A stretch of 29,520 nt of DNA from NCBI GenBank assembly GCA_032718475.1, contig JAUCBJ010004468.1, positions 1 through 29,520 of the forward strand. The letters are read 5' to 3'. This document shows positions 12,401-20,175 of the stretch, piece by piece (the stretch's first letter is position 1; each line of letters opens with the position of its first letter). The DNA comes from Nemertoderma westbladi (lineage: Eukaryota > Xenacoelomorpha > Nemertodermatida > Nemertodermatidae). A program made the translations under genes and the position numbers. Below the pieces are notes generated by a model. That model saw only the letters and a program-made list of their open reading frames with translations, was not told where the DNA came from and did no database searches.

Positions 12401-12775
12401 GTTTAGATCCATAGACATAGCTGGCTCCTCTCTGCCTAACTTTAGGACTATAGACCCTTCGTCGTAACCCACAGCCACGTGATTGGACCCGGGCAGACAG
12501 GCAAGGTACCAGACCCGCTCGAGCCCGTAGTTGAGGGTCTGTTCGAGTCTGTAGGTGCCGCTGTGCCACAAACGGACTGTGCCATCCTCGGAGCCGGTCA
12601 GCACCACCGGCAACTCGGGGTGGAACCGGACCGCAGACACGTTGAACGCGTGGCCCTCTAGCGTGTGGATGCAGGTTTTGTTCTGGTAGTCCCAGACTTT
12701 GACGAGTCGGTCATCGGCTCCGGATATAAGATATGGTTTGTCGCCGGAGTGGCCGTAATCTACGCAGTTTATACC
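12400..12775 (-). CDS. COPB2: Coatomer subunit beta' (beta'-COP), coding exon 3
   Basis: Coding exon of 376 bp that enters in phase 0 and leaves in phase 1. It encodes about 125 residues, from [19 protein letters not shown] to [12 protein letters not shown] plus the first base of the next Gly codon. These are blades 5 to 7 of the N-terminal WD40 propeller: [12 protein letters not shown], then [11 protein letters not shown], then [15 protein letters not shown]. Sequence order and wording follow animal beta'-COP closely. The Asp that corresponds to yeast Sec27 D206 in the dilysine-signal pocket is present (D207 here, by my alignment from memory). In the COPI coat this propeller binds KKxx/KxKxx retrieval signals on Golgi-to-ER cargo. 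The acceptor is CAG at 12776-12778 and the donor is CG|GTTAGT at 12398-12400. The last 40 bases of the exon are also the first unit of the 45-bp array. If the donor is not used, translation stops one codon later at TAG (12395-12397). Confidence 0.93.
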
Positions 12776-12798
12776 CTGGGGGGGGGGGGGGGGGGGGG
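12776..12798 (-). other. 3' splice site of exon 3 with a C21 polypyrimidine tract
   Basis: The plus strand has 21 consecutive G residues (12778-12798). On the transcript strand this is C21 directly followed by AG and the exon. The tract would be the binding site for U2AF. A homopolymer this long is length-unstable and hard to sequence, so the exact count is uncertain. Confidence 0.85.
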
Positions 12799-13178
12799 TA
12801 TTTAAAACGAGTTATATTCGGTCAATCTAGGAAACATTAACAAACACGAGTAAAGGGGGGAGCTTGGAAAGGAACAGGATAGAGAAGCACCAAAACAATA
12901 AACTAATTTCCCTTTATTATGTTATATTGACCTTTGAGCACTTTTTTTTACCTTCGTTCCTATAATTTCTAACTGCAAAATTGAAAGAATTTAATGTAAA
13001 TAATAAATTAGACTGTTGTAGGAGATATAATACTGAACCGTATGTGCAGACAAACATAAAATGATGGAATGATATTAAATAATGCGATACACATATCTGA
13101 TAGCACAACTAGTGTTGTTACAGGAGCTGGTCCTAAAATAATTAGGGGAGGGAATTAATATATAGTAATTTATAAAAC
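12776..13178 (-). other. COPB2 intron 2 (403 bp)
   Basis: Phase-0 intron from AAG|GTTTTAT (donor) to the C21-AG acceptor. It is AT-rich and carries no supported gene. The only element noted is a stretch at 12866-12900, GGAAAGGAACAGG followed after a gap by CCAAAACAATA. It resembles 19160-19205 in intron 1 and may be a fragment of a dispersed repeat. The 63-codon open frame at 12917-13108 is a low-complexity AT artefact. Confidence 0.85.
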
Positions 13179-13328
13179 CTTATCGTGCCCCTCCAGGGTG
13201 AAGTTCGCGGTGGAACTGCCAAGTTGCCAGACCTTAATGGTGCGGTCTAGAGACGCCGAGGCGAAGGTGTTGTTGTCTTTGGGGTTGAAGACAATCTGCA
13301 TGACATAGTGGGTGTGGCCCTCGAAGAT
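13179..13328 (-). CDS. COPB2: Coatomer subunit beta' (beta'-COP), coding exon 2
   Basis: Exactly 50 codons, phase 0 at both ends, from [20 protein letters not shown] to [10 protein letters not shown]. It encodes blade 4 of the N-terminal WD40 propeller, with the GH dipeptides and the DRTIKVW blade motif clearly visible. Joined to the flanking exons it gives TNVQ-IFEGH and EGHDK-GINC, which matches the uninterrupted order in known beta'-COP proteins. The acceptor is ATATTTTAG|ATC and the donor is AAG|GTTTTAT. The acceptor lies only a few bases from the start of the 18-bp array in intron 1. There is no internal stop or frameshift. Confidence 0.95.
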
Positions 13329-13335
13329 CTAAAAT

Positions 13336-15216
13336 ATAGAAGAGTTATAGCGGAGTGGTTACAGCGGAGTAAATATAGTAGATGGAGTAAATATAGTAGT
13401 TAGGGTAAATATAGTAGTTGGAGTAAATATAGTAGATGGAGTAAATATAGTAGTTAGGGTAAATATAGTAGATGGAGTAAATATAGTATTTGGAGTAAAT
13501 ATAGTCGATGGAGTAAATATAGTAGTTGGGGTAAATATAGTAGATGGAGTAAATATAGTAGTTGGAGTAAATATAGTAGTTGGGGTAAATATAGTAGATG
13601 GAGTAAATATAGTATTTGGAGTAAATATAGTAGATGGAGTAAATATAGTAGTTAGGGTAAATATAGTAGTTAGGGATGGGGTAAATATAGTAGATGGAGT
13701 AAATATAGTATTTGGAGTAAATATAGTAGATGGAGTAAATATAGTAGTTAGGGTAAATATAGTAGATGGAGTAAATATAGTAGTTAGGGTAAATATAGTA
13801 GATGGAGTAAATATAGTAGTTAGGGTAAATATAGTAGTTAGGGTAAATATAGTAGTTAGGGTAGATATAGTAGTTAGGGTAAATATAGTAGATGGAGTAA
13901 ATATAGTAGTTAGGGTAAATATAGTAGATGGAGTAAATATAGTAGTTAGGGTAAATATAGTAGATGGAGTAAATATAGTAGTTAGGGTAAATATAGTAGT
14001 TAGGGTAAATATAGTAGTTAGGGTAAATATAGTAGATGGAGTAAATATAGTATATGGAGTAAATATAGAAGAGTTATAGCGGAGTAAATATAGTAGTTAG
14101 GGTAAATATAGTAGATGGAGTAAATATAGTATATGGAGTAAATATAGAAGAGTTATAGCGGAGTAAATATAGTAGATGGAGTAAATATAGTAGTTAGGGT
14201 AAATATAGTAGTTGGAGTAAATATAGTAGATGGAGTAAATATAGTAGTTGAAGTAAATATAGTAGTTGGGGTAAATATAGTAGATGGAGTAAATATAGTA
14301 GTTAGGGTAAATATAGTAGATGGAGTAAATATAGTAGTTAGGGTAAATATAGTAGATGGAGTAAATATAGTAGTTGGAGTAAATATAGTAGTTGGAGTAA
14401 ATATAGTAGTTGGGGTAAATATAGTAGATGGAGTAAATATAGTATATGGAGTAAATATAGTAGTTGGAGTAAATATAGTATATGGAGTAAATATAGAAGA
14501 GTTATAGCGGAGTAAATATAGTAGATGGAGTAAATATAGTAGTTAGGGTAAATATAGTAGTTGGAGTAAATATAGTAGTTGGAGTAAATATAGTAGTTGG
14601 AGTAAATATAGTAGTTGGAGTAAATATAGTAGTTGGGGTAAATATAGTAGATGGAGTAAATATAGTATATGGAGTAAATATAGTAGTTGAAGTAAATATA
14701 GTAGTTAGGGTAAATATAGTAGATGGAGTAAATATAGTAGTTGGAGTAAATATAGTAGATGGGGTAAATATAGTAGATGGAGTAAATATAGTAGTTGGAG
14801 TAAATATAGTAGTTGGAGTAAATATAGTAGTTGGAATAAATATAGTAGTTGGAGTAAATATAGTAGATGGAGTAAATATAGTAGATGGAGTAAATATAGT
14901 ATATAGATGGAGTAAATATAGTAGTTGGGGTAAATATAGTAGTTGGAGTAAATATAGTAGTTAGGGTAAATATAGTAGTTGGAGTAAATATAGTAGATGG
15001 AGTAAATATAGTAGATGGAGTAAATATAGTATATAGATGGAGTAAATATAGTAGTTGGGGTAAATATAGTAGTTGGAGTAAATATAGTAGATGGAGTAAA
15101 TATAGTAGATGGAGTAAATATAGTATATAGATGGAGTAAATATAGTAGTTGGGGTAAATATAGTAGTTGGAGTAAATATAGTAGATGGAGTAAATATAGT
15201 AGTTGGAGTAAATATA
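13336..15216. repeat. 18-bp minisatellite, intron 1 array, left part
   Basis: About 100 units of GTAAATATAGTAGTTGGA and variants. This section is rich in units ending GTTAGG or GATGGA, with occasional GTATTTGGA and GTATATGGA. The first stretch (13336-13370) is an irregular edge, ATAGAAGAGTTATAGCGGAG followed by TGGTTACAGCGGAG. The edge variant TAGAAGAGTTATAGCGG recurs inside the array near 14066, 14146 and 14496. Nearly all units are 18 bp, so long open frames appear on both strands without any sign of real coding. Confidence 0.96.
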
Positions 15217-15481
15217 AATGTAAATATAACAGGCTGAATGGCAGTGTAATGGTAGGCAGTGCAGTACACAGTACAGCAGTACATACTGTTTAAATAGCAA
15301 TCTGGTTGCTAGGCAGCCGTCAAATACAGCTGGTGGTGGTTGTACAATTGTTTTTTAAATTTCCCGCGTTTCTGTAATTACTGTTTTTAATTGTTTGATA
15401 TAGTGCCTATAATTGTGTTTGTATTTCTGAAGGTTTTTATTATTTTGTGAATAAATGAGGCTTGTAAAGTTAAAAAAAAAA
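15217..15481 (+). mobile_element. Retroposed insert with AATAAA and poly(A), copy 1
   Basis: A 265-bp non-repetitive stretch that interrupts the 18-bp array. Its 3' end reads as a processed transcript on the plus strand: AATAAA at 15450-15455, then A10 at 15472-15481, 16 bases later. Array sequence (GTTGGAGTAAATATA) flanks both sides, so any target-site duplication cannot be told from the repeat itself. No open frame of note is present. It could be a 5'-truncated SINE or LINE tail, or the 3' UTR of a host mRNA; I do not recognise the family. It lies antisense to COPB2. A near-identical copy is at 21937-22201. Confidence 0.7.
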
Positions 15482-17660
15482 GTTGGAGTAAATATAGTAG
15501 TTGGAGTAAATATAGTAGTTGGAGTAAATATAGTAGTTGGGGTAAATATAGTAGTTAGGGTAAATATAGTAGATGGAGTAAATATAGTAGATGGAGTAAA
15601 TATAGTAGTTGGGGTAAATATAGTAGATGGAGTAAATATAGTATATGGAGTAAATATAGTAGTTGGAGTAAATATAGTATATGGAGTAAATATAGAAGAG
15701 TTATAGCGGAGTAAATATAGTAGATGGAGTAAATATAGTAGTTAGGGTAAATATAGTAGTTGGAGTAAATATAGTAGTTAGGGTAAATATAGTAGTTGGA
15801 GTAAATATAGTAGATGGAGTAAATATAGTAGATGGAGTAAATATAGTATATAGATGGAGTAAATATAGTAGTTGGGGTAAATATAGTAGTTGGAGTAAAT
15901 ATAGTATATAGATGGAGTAAATATAGTAGTTGGAGTAAATATAGTAGATGGAGTAAATATAGTAGTTAGGGTAAATATAGTAGTTGGAGTAAATATAGTA
16001 GTTGGAGTAAATATAGTAGTTGGGGTAAAGATAGTAGTTGGAGTAAATATAGTAGATGGAGTAAATATAGTAGTTGGGGTAAATATAGTATATAGATGGA
16101 GTAAATATAGTAGTTGGAGTAAATATAGTAGATGGAGTAAATATAGTAGATGGAGTAAATATAGTAGTTGGAGTAAATATAGTAGTTGGAGTAAATATAG
16201 TAGTTGGAGTAAATATAGTAGTTGGAGTAAATATAGTAGTTGGAGTAAATATAGTATATGGAGTAAATATAGTAGTTGGAGTAAATATAGTAGTTGGAGT
16301 AAATATAGTAGTTGGAGTAAATATAGTAGTTGGAGTAAATATAGCAGTTGGAGTAAATATAGTAGTTTAAGTAAATATAGTAGATGGAGTAAATATAGTA
16401 GTTGGAGTAAATATAGTAGTTGAAGTAAATATAGTAGATGGAGTAAATATAGTAGTTTGAGTAAATATAGTAGTTTGAGTAAATATAGTAGATGGGGATG
16501 GGGTAAATATAGTAGTTGAAGTAAATATAGTAGTTGGGGTAAATATAGTAGTTGGGGATGGGGTAAATATAGTAGTTGGAGTAAATATAGTAGTTTGAGT
16601 AAATATGGTAGATGGGGACGGGGTAAATATAGTAGATGGAGTAAATATAGTAGTTGGAATAAATATAGTAGTTGGAGTAAATATGGTAGATGGGGACGGG
16701 GTAAATATAGTAGATGGAGTAAATATAGTAGTTGGAGTAAATATAGTAGTTGGGGTAAATGTAGTAGTTGGGGATGGGGTAAATATAGTAGTTGGAGTAA
16801 ACATAGTAGATGGGGATGGGGTAAATATAGTAGATGGAGTAAATATAGTAGTTGGAGTAAATATAGTAGTTGGGGTAAATGTAGTAGTTGGGGATGGGGT
16901 AAATATAGTAGTTGGAGTAAACATAGTAGATGGGGATGGGGTAAATATAGTAGATGGAGTAAATATAGTAGTTGGAGTAAATATGGTAGATGGGGACGGG
17001 GTAAATATAGTAGATGGAGTAAACATAGTAGATGGGGTAAATATAGTAGTTGGGGATGGGGTAAATATAGTAGTTGGGGTAAATATAGTAGTTGGAGTAA
17101 ATATAGTATATGGAGTAAATATAGTATATGGAGTAAATATAGTAGTTGGGGTAAATGTAGTAGTTGGGGATGGGGTAAATATAGTAGTTGGAGTAAACAT
17201 AGTAGATGGGGATGGGGTAAATATAGTAGATGGAGTAAATATAGTAGTTGGAGTAAATATAGTAGATGGGGATGGGGTAAATATAGTAGTTGAAGTAAAT
17301 ATAGTAGTTGGGGTAAATATAGTAGTTGGGGATGGGGTAAATATAGTAGTTGGAGTAAACATAGTAGATGGGGATGGGGTAAATATAGTAGATGGAGTAA
17401 ATATAGTAGTTGGAGTAAATATAGTAGTTGGAGTAAATATAGTATATGGAGTAAATATAGTAGTTTGAGTAAATATAGTAGTTGGAGTAAATATAGTAGT
17501 TGGAGTAAATATAGCAGTTGGAGTAAATATAGTAGTTTAAGTAAATATAGTAGATGGAGTAAATATAGTAGTTGGAGTAAATATAGTAGTTGAAGTAAAT
17601 ATAGTAGATGGAGTAAATATAGTAGTTTGAGTAAATATAGTAGTTTGAGTAAATATAGTA
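15482..17660. repeat. 18-bp minisatellite, intron 1 array, right part
   Basis: This continues the intron 1 array after the retroposed insert. From about 16490 to 17400 many units carry an extra hexamer (GATGGG or GACGGG), giving 24-bp units, together with ATGGTAGATGG and AAATGTAGTAGTTGGGG variants in recurring order. Units and insertions stay multiples of three. The resulting frames of 642, 331, 287 and 232 codons are therefore artefacts of repeat length and encode only hexapeptide reiterations such as LLYLLQ, TTIFTP or GVNIVV. Confidence 0.95.
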
Positions 17661-18560
17661 CTACTACTACTACTACTAGGATCGGCATGCTGCATTGCAG
17701 CTGCATTTTTAAGAATGCTGTGCCGGCTTGTCAACAAAATTGCACCGCCACAACTCCCTATCACCCATGACATTTGCTAGATCATCCGCATCTTTAAGGC
17801 CAGTGTCCTTTAAGATGCGTCTCAAGAAAGTCATGGGCTGTCCACCATGCTTATTCACTCCATGAGGCTGCCAAAGTACAAGATTATGCACTGGCTGGTC
17901 CTCACGGCGAAAGCAATGTCCTGCAAAGCGGAGGCGATTTTGTTCTAGTGTCAAGCTTGGGGGAACCAATGAGACACCTCCAATGTTATATAGCGTCTGG
18001 TTGGAGATGTGTGCATTGTACTTGACACAATGAACCCGGCGTAGCATTCTTGTGAATGTGCCATCCAGAGATTTGGTGTCATCAGCAGTTAGAGCCCAGC
18101 ATGGACTCCCGTAGAGGAGTACTGGAACTACTGCTGCTCTAAATAATCGGACCTTAAGTTTCCGATTAATTCTCGGTGATTTCCAAATCTTGGAAAGCCT
18201 ATTCAAGGCTGCCCATGCCTTTCCCTTACGTATTCGAAGGTCCTCACCTGACTTCCGGATCCATGATCCCAGGTAACAGAAGTCGTCCACATGCTCAAGC
18301 ATACCATCCTTTGAGCTTATGCTCACCCGTTCAGAGACTTGCTGAGGACTTTCAAAGTTAACGGTCAGAATTTTGGTCTTTCTGGAGTTAATAAAAAGAC
18401 CAACACTAGAAGCAGCATGTTCTAATGAGCTGAGGAGCCGTTGGGCTCCCTCTAATGATTCTGAGAGTACTCCTAAGTCATCAGCAAAGTCTAGATCAGT
18501 TAGGTACTTGGCAGGATTTCCTCGACTTCTGGAGCCAGTAGGTGGAGTTATCATCAAAGT
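17661..18560 (-). mobile_element. 5'-truncated non-LTR retrotransposon (LINE) fragment, copy 1
   Basis: On the minus strand the insert holds the last third of a LINE ORF2, a 30-bp 3' UTR after the stop at 17709-17711, and a 3' tail of (TAG)6 (CTA on the plus strand, 17661-17678). A tail of short tandem repeats in place of poly(A) is typical of RTE-like and some other LINE clades. The 5' end stops near 18560, inside the reverse transcriptase domain. The insert sits within the 18-bp array, whose unit itself contains ATAGTAG. The clade cannot be fixed from this fragment. Confidence 0.85.
17709..18557 (-). pseudogene. Reverse transcriptase C-terminal fragment of a LINE (282 codons)
   Basis: Open from about 18557 to the TAA at 17709. 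It begins inside the palm domain: TPPTGSRSRGNPAKYLTDLD leads to FADD, the catalytic YxDD-type box, at residues 24-27 (18477-18488). GLFINSRKTK (RT block 6) and FCYLGSWI (block 7) follow. After these come the thumb and C-terminal region of LINE ORF2, with PVLLYGSPCWALT and RMLRRVHCV. The upstream fingers and palm, and the endonuclease, are missing. The open frame has no ATG at a functional start and no complete domain, so this is a dead fragment despite the absence of stops. Freedom from stops suggests recent insertion. Confidence 0.9.
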
Positions 18561-18655
18561 AAATAGTAGAGTAATAATAATAATAATAGATTTATATTTA
18601 TTTATATTTATTATTTATAGATCTATATTTACTAATAATAATAGAGTAAATATAG
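18561..18655. other. AT-rich junction at the 5' end of the LINE fragment, with a hairpin
   Basis: This 95-bp stretch consists of (TAA)n and TTTATATTTATTTATATTTA-like sequence, neither LINE nor regular array. It contains an inverted array unit: CTATATTTACT at 18623-18633 pairs perfectly with AGTAAATATAG at 18645-18655 across an 11-base loop. It looks like a rearranged junction formed when the LINE inserted or when the array broke. Confidence 0.6.
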
Positions 18656-18781
18656 TAGATGGGGATGGGGTAAATATAGTAGTTGAAGTAAATATAGTAG
18701 TTGGGGTAAATATAGTAGTTGGGGATGGGGTAAATATAGTAGTTGGAGTAAATATAGTAGTTGGAGTAAATATAGTAGTTC
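18645..18781. repeat. 18-bp minisatellite, short remnant beyond the LINE
   Basis: About seven units, including two 24-bp GATGGGG units, in the same order as at 17261-17360. They end at TAGTAGTT before unique sequence starts with CAGTGTTGAAATGG. This is the other side of the array that the LINE fragment entered. Confidence 0.9.
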
Positions 18782-19316
18782 AGTGTTGAAATGGAACCCC
18801 CGTTCCCACAAAACAGGAATCCCGTCGAAAATCCCAATTCCATCATTTTGGATCAATAGTGAAGAAAATTAATTGAATATCCGATGGATAGCTGAACTAT
18901 TATTGATTATTAATTAATATTCTCTCAAATTGAAATGTCAGTATTTTTAAACCATTCGGTAATCAACTATAAATATCTAGTTACCGGCGCTTGTGCGGTA
19001 TATGTAAAATTAAATTAAATTCATGTAAAGCTAAACAAGTAAACAGTTAAATTAAATGGACAGAATCTGTTTCAGTACACCCCCTTGGCAATTGTTTTAA
19101 GTTCCAAAACCTGTTGATTTTCTTATGTATATACTGTATTGGTTTATATACCAATTGATGGAAAGGAGCAGGTTATAGAGGCGGGCTTTTCTAACCAAAA
19201 CAATAGGCCTAAACGACCACTTTACCAAGGTATGTGTAATGAATCCGAATTGAGCTAATTAAAGGTCTTCCCTATTTTTTTTAACGACTTAGCAATATCT
19301 AAATAAACCAACCGAC
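18782..19316 (-). other. Unique part of COPB2 intron 1 next to the donor
   Basis: About 535 bp of AT-rich non-coding sequence with no gene. Minor items are an imperfectly spaced palindrome ATTGGT-TTATAT-ACCAAT at 19138-19155, and GGAAAGGAGCAGG with CCAAAACAATA at 19160-19205, resembling 12866-12900 in intron 2. The donor of exon 1 lies at its right end. Confidence 0.8.
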
Positions 19317-19724
19317 CTGCACGTTGGTCCATTTCTTATCCCAATCCCAACACTTTATGAGCATATCGTCGGAGGATGACAGGAGTATGGAGTTAACGGG
19401 ATGCGCGATTATAGAACGAATATAATCGGAGTGAGCTTCGAATTGGTTGACACGTTCCAACGTGTTGTAATTAAACACTCGGATGTTCATATCGTCGCCC
19501 CCGGTCACTATCCAGTTCTTACGAGCTACGAACACCGCGGTACGGAGTGGCACGTCGCACACTTCTATACTTTGTATCTCGGTTTGAGTCTCGTAGTTCC
19601 AGATTTTTGCGCCGCCGCTGTACAGGGAGCACAGCATCCAGGGTTCGGAGGGGTGGAGGGCCGTGGACTTAACGCGGTCCGAACGGGAGGTTAACTCCCG
19701 TTTTATATTGAGTTTAAGTGGCAT
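19317..19724 (-). CDS. COPB2: Coatomer subunit beta' (beta'-COP), first coding exon
   Basis: Encodes residues 1-136 (408 bp, phase 0 at the donor), from [20 protein letters not shown] to [10 protein letters not shown], blades 1 to 3 of the N-terminal propeller. The ATG at 19722-19724 is chosen because it matches the start of known beta'-COP proteins and has A at -3. The open frame continues 20 codons upstream but has no ATG there. Residues known from yeast Sec27 to line the dilysine-binding pocket (R15, K17, R59, D98, R101, D117, from memory) correspond to R17, K19, R61, D100, R103 and D119 here, all present. The protein is a COPI coat subunit on Golgi membranes that sorts KKxx cargo for return to the ER. 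With exons 2 and 3 it gives about a third of the usual roughly 900 residues; the second propeller and alpha-solenoid lie off the left edge. Confidence 0.95.
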
Positions 19725-20175
19725 AGTTAGGTAGTTAGGTGAGTTAAGTTTAATTTTTTCGGCCCTGGCACCGCGGCCGCGCAACTGCTTTACTGTCTTG
19801 GGCTAACTGGTCGGAAATTCAAAATGTGACTTTTTATTTTATTCGGGGCCTAGCTGCCTAGACAAATACTTTAAACTTTAGGCCTAATTTTAATGTCTGA
19901 ATGTGACAATCTTCTGTTAATATAAGTTTAGGCCTAAATTAATATAACTGCAATCAAAATATTGATGACCGGTAAAATAATGTTCGTTCTACAGGGGTAC
20001 GGTACCGGTACGGAGGTTGGAATTTGAATTTTTTATTTGACATTAAATCAGTTGTACGGTAATGTTTAATGTTGCGGTGGAGGAAGCAGAAGCTTATTGC
20101 ACCTGTGCAGACATAAAATAAAACTGTCAAAATATTTAAACTGAAACAAGCTACCGGCGGTAAGTACCGGTACCT
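19725..20175 (-). promoter_or_regulatory. COPB2 5' UTR and presumed promoter region
   Basis: About 450 bp lie between the start codon and the upstream 18-bp array. Immediately upstream of ATG the transcript strand has a doubled CTAACTAC motif. A short GC-rich patch, CCGCGGCCGCGC, at 19771-19782 contrasts with the AT-rich surroundings. This fits a housekeeping promoter, but no TATA box or defined start site can be assigned. Further out are TAGGCCTAA motifs and several palindromic ACCGGT/GGTACC stretches (19978-20010 and 20150-20175). No open frame here is supported. Confidence 0.4.

Larger units (their letters stand above)
1..12439 (-). repeat. 45-bp minisatellite derived from the COPB2 exon 3 / intron 3 junction
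   Basis: Uninterrupted head-to-tail array of about 275 units that continues past the left edge. Nearly all units are 45 bp; 18 units carry a 4-bp insertion (49 bp). On the COPB2 strand a unit starts TTAGGCAGAGAGGAGCC and ends CTAAACGGTTAG. It encodes [14 protein letters not shown] followed by an in-frame TAG. The unit nearest the gene (12395-12439) is part of the coding exon: 40 bases exonic, 5 intronic (GTTAG). Frequent single-base variants on the plus strand are GATTAGA for GTTTAGA, ATAGCCAT for ATAGACAT, ATCGATAG for ATCCATAG, and TGTCTAAC for TGCCTAAC. The array occupies the visible part of COPB2 intron 3. The unit count is estimated from length and the number of 49-bp units. Confidence 0.97.
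13329..19316 (-). other. COPB2 intron 1 (about 6.0 kb), mostly 18-bp minisatellite
   Basis: Phase-0 intron with donor CAG|GTCGGT (19315-19319) and acceptor TTTTAG (13329-13334). In transcript order it holds about 530 bp of unique AT-rich sequence, a short stretch of 18-bp repeats, a truncated LINE fragment, a long 18-bp array, a retroposed insert, and more array up to the acceptor. Each is listed separately. Confidence 0.9.

Noticed and set aside
1-12439. CRISPR array
   Set aside because: Units are contiguous with no variable spacers, derive from a eukaryotic exon, and no cas genes are present.
7250-12569. Long stop-free frame on the minus strand encoding repeats of [15 protein letters not shown]
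   Set aside because: It is the wrong frame of the COPB2-derived unit, has no start codon in the repeats, and its only candidate start lies inside the real exon in a different frame.
12479-12661. 60-codon plus-strand frame
   Set aside because: Antisense shadow of COPB2 exon 3.
12917-13108. 63-codon minus-strand frame in intron 2
   Set aside because: AT-rich low-complexity translation with no recognisable domain, located within a well supported intron.
13371-15216. Telomeric repeat, because GTTAGGG occurs many times
   Set aside because: TTAGGG occurs once per 18-bp unit as GTTAGGGTAAATATAG, never as tandem hexamers, so it is a unit variant.
18176-18789. Plus-strand frames of 61 and 138 codons
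   Set aside because: Antisense to the LINE reverse transcriptase fragment, with the tail of the second running into the 18-bp repeats.
19401-19694. 97-codon plus-strand frame
   Set aside because: Antisense shadow of COPB2 exon 1.
12400-19724. COPB2 as a pseudogene
   Set aside because: Three exons are open, phases match, splice sites are canonical and pocket residues are conserved; nothing visible indicates decay.
19725-19784. N-terminal extension of COPB2 starting at 19784
   Set aside because: The extension begins at TTG, has no ATG and does not resemble beta'-COP, whose conserved start matches the ATG at 19724.
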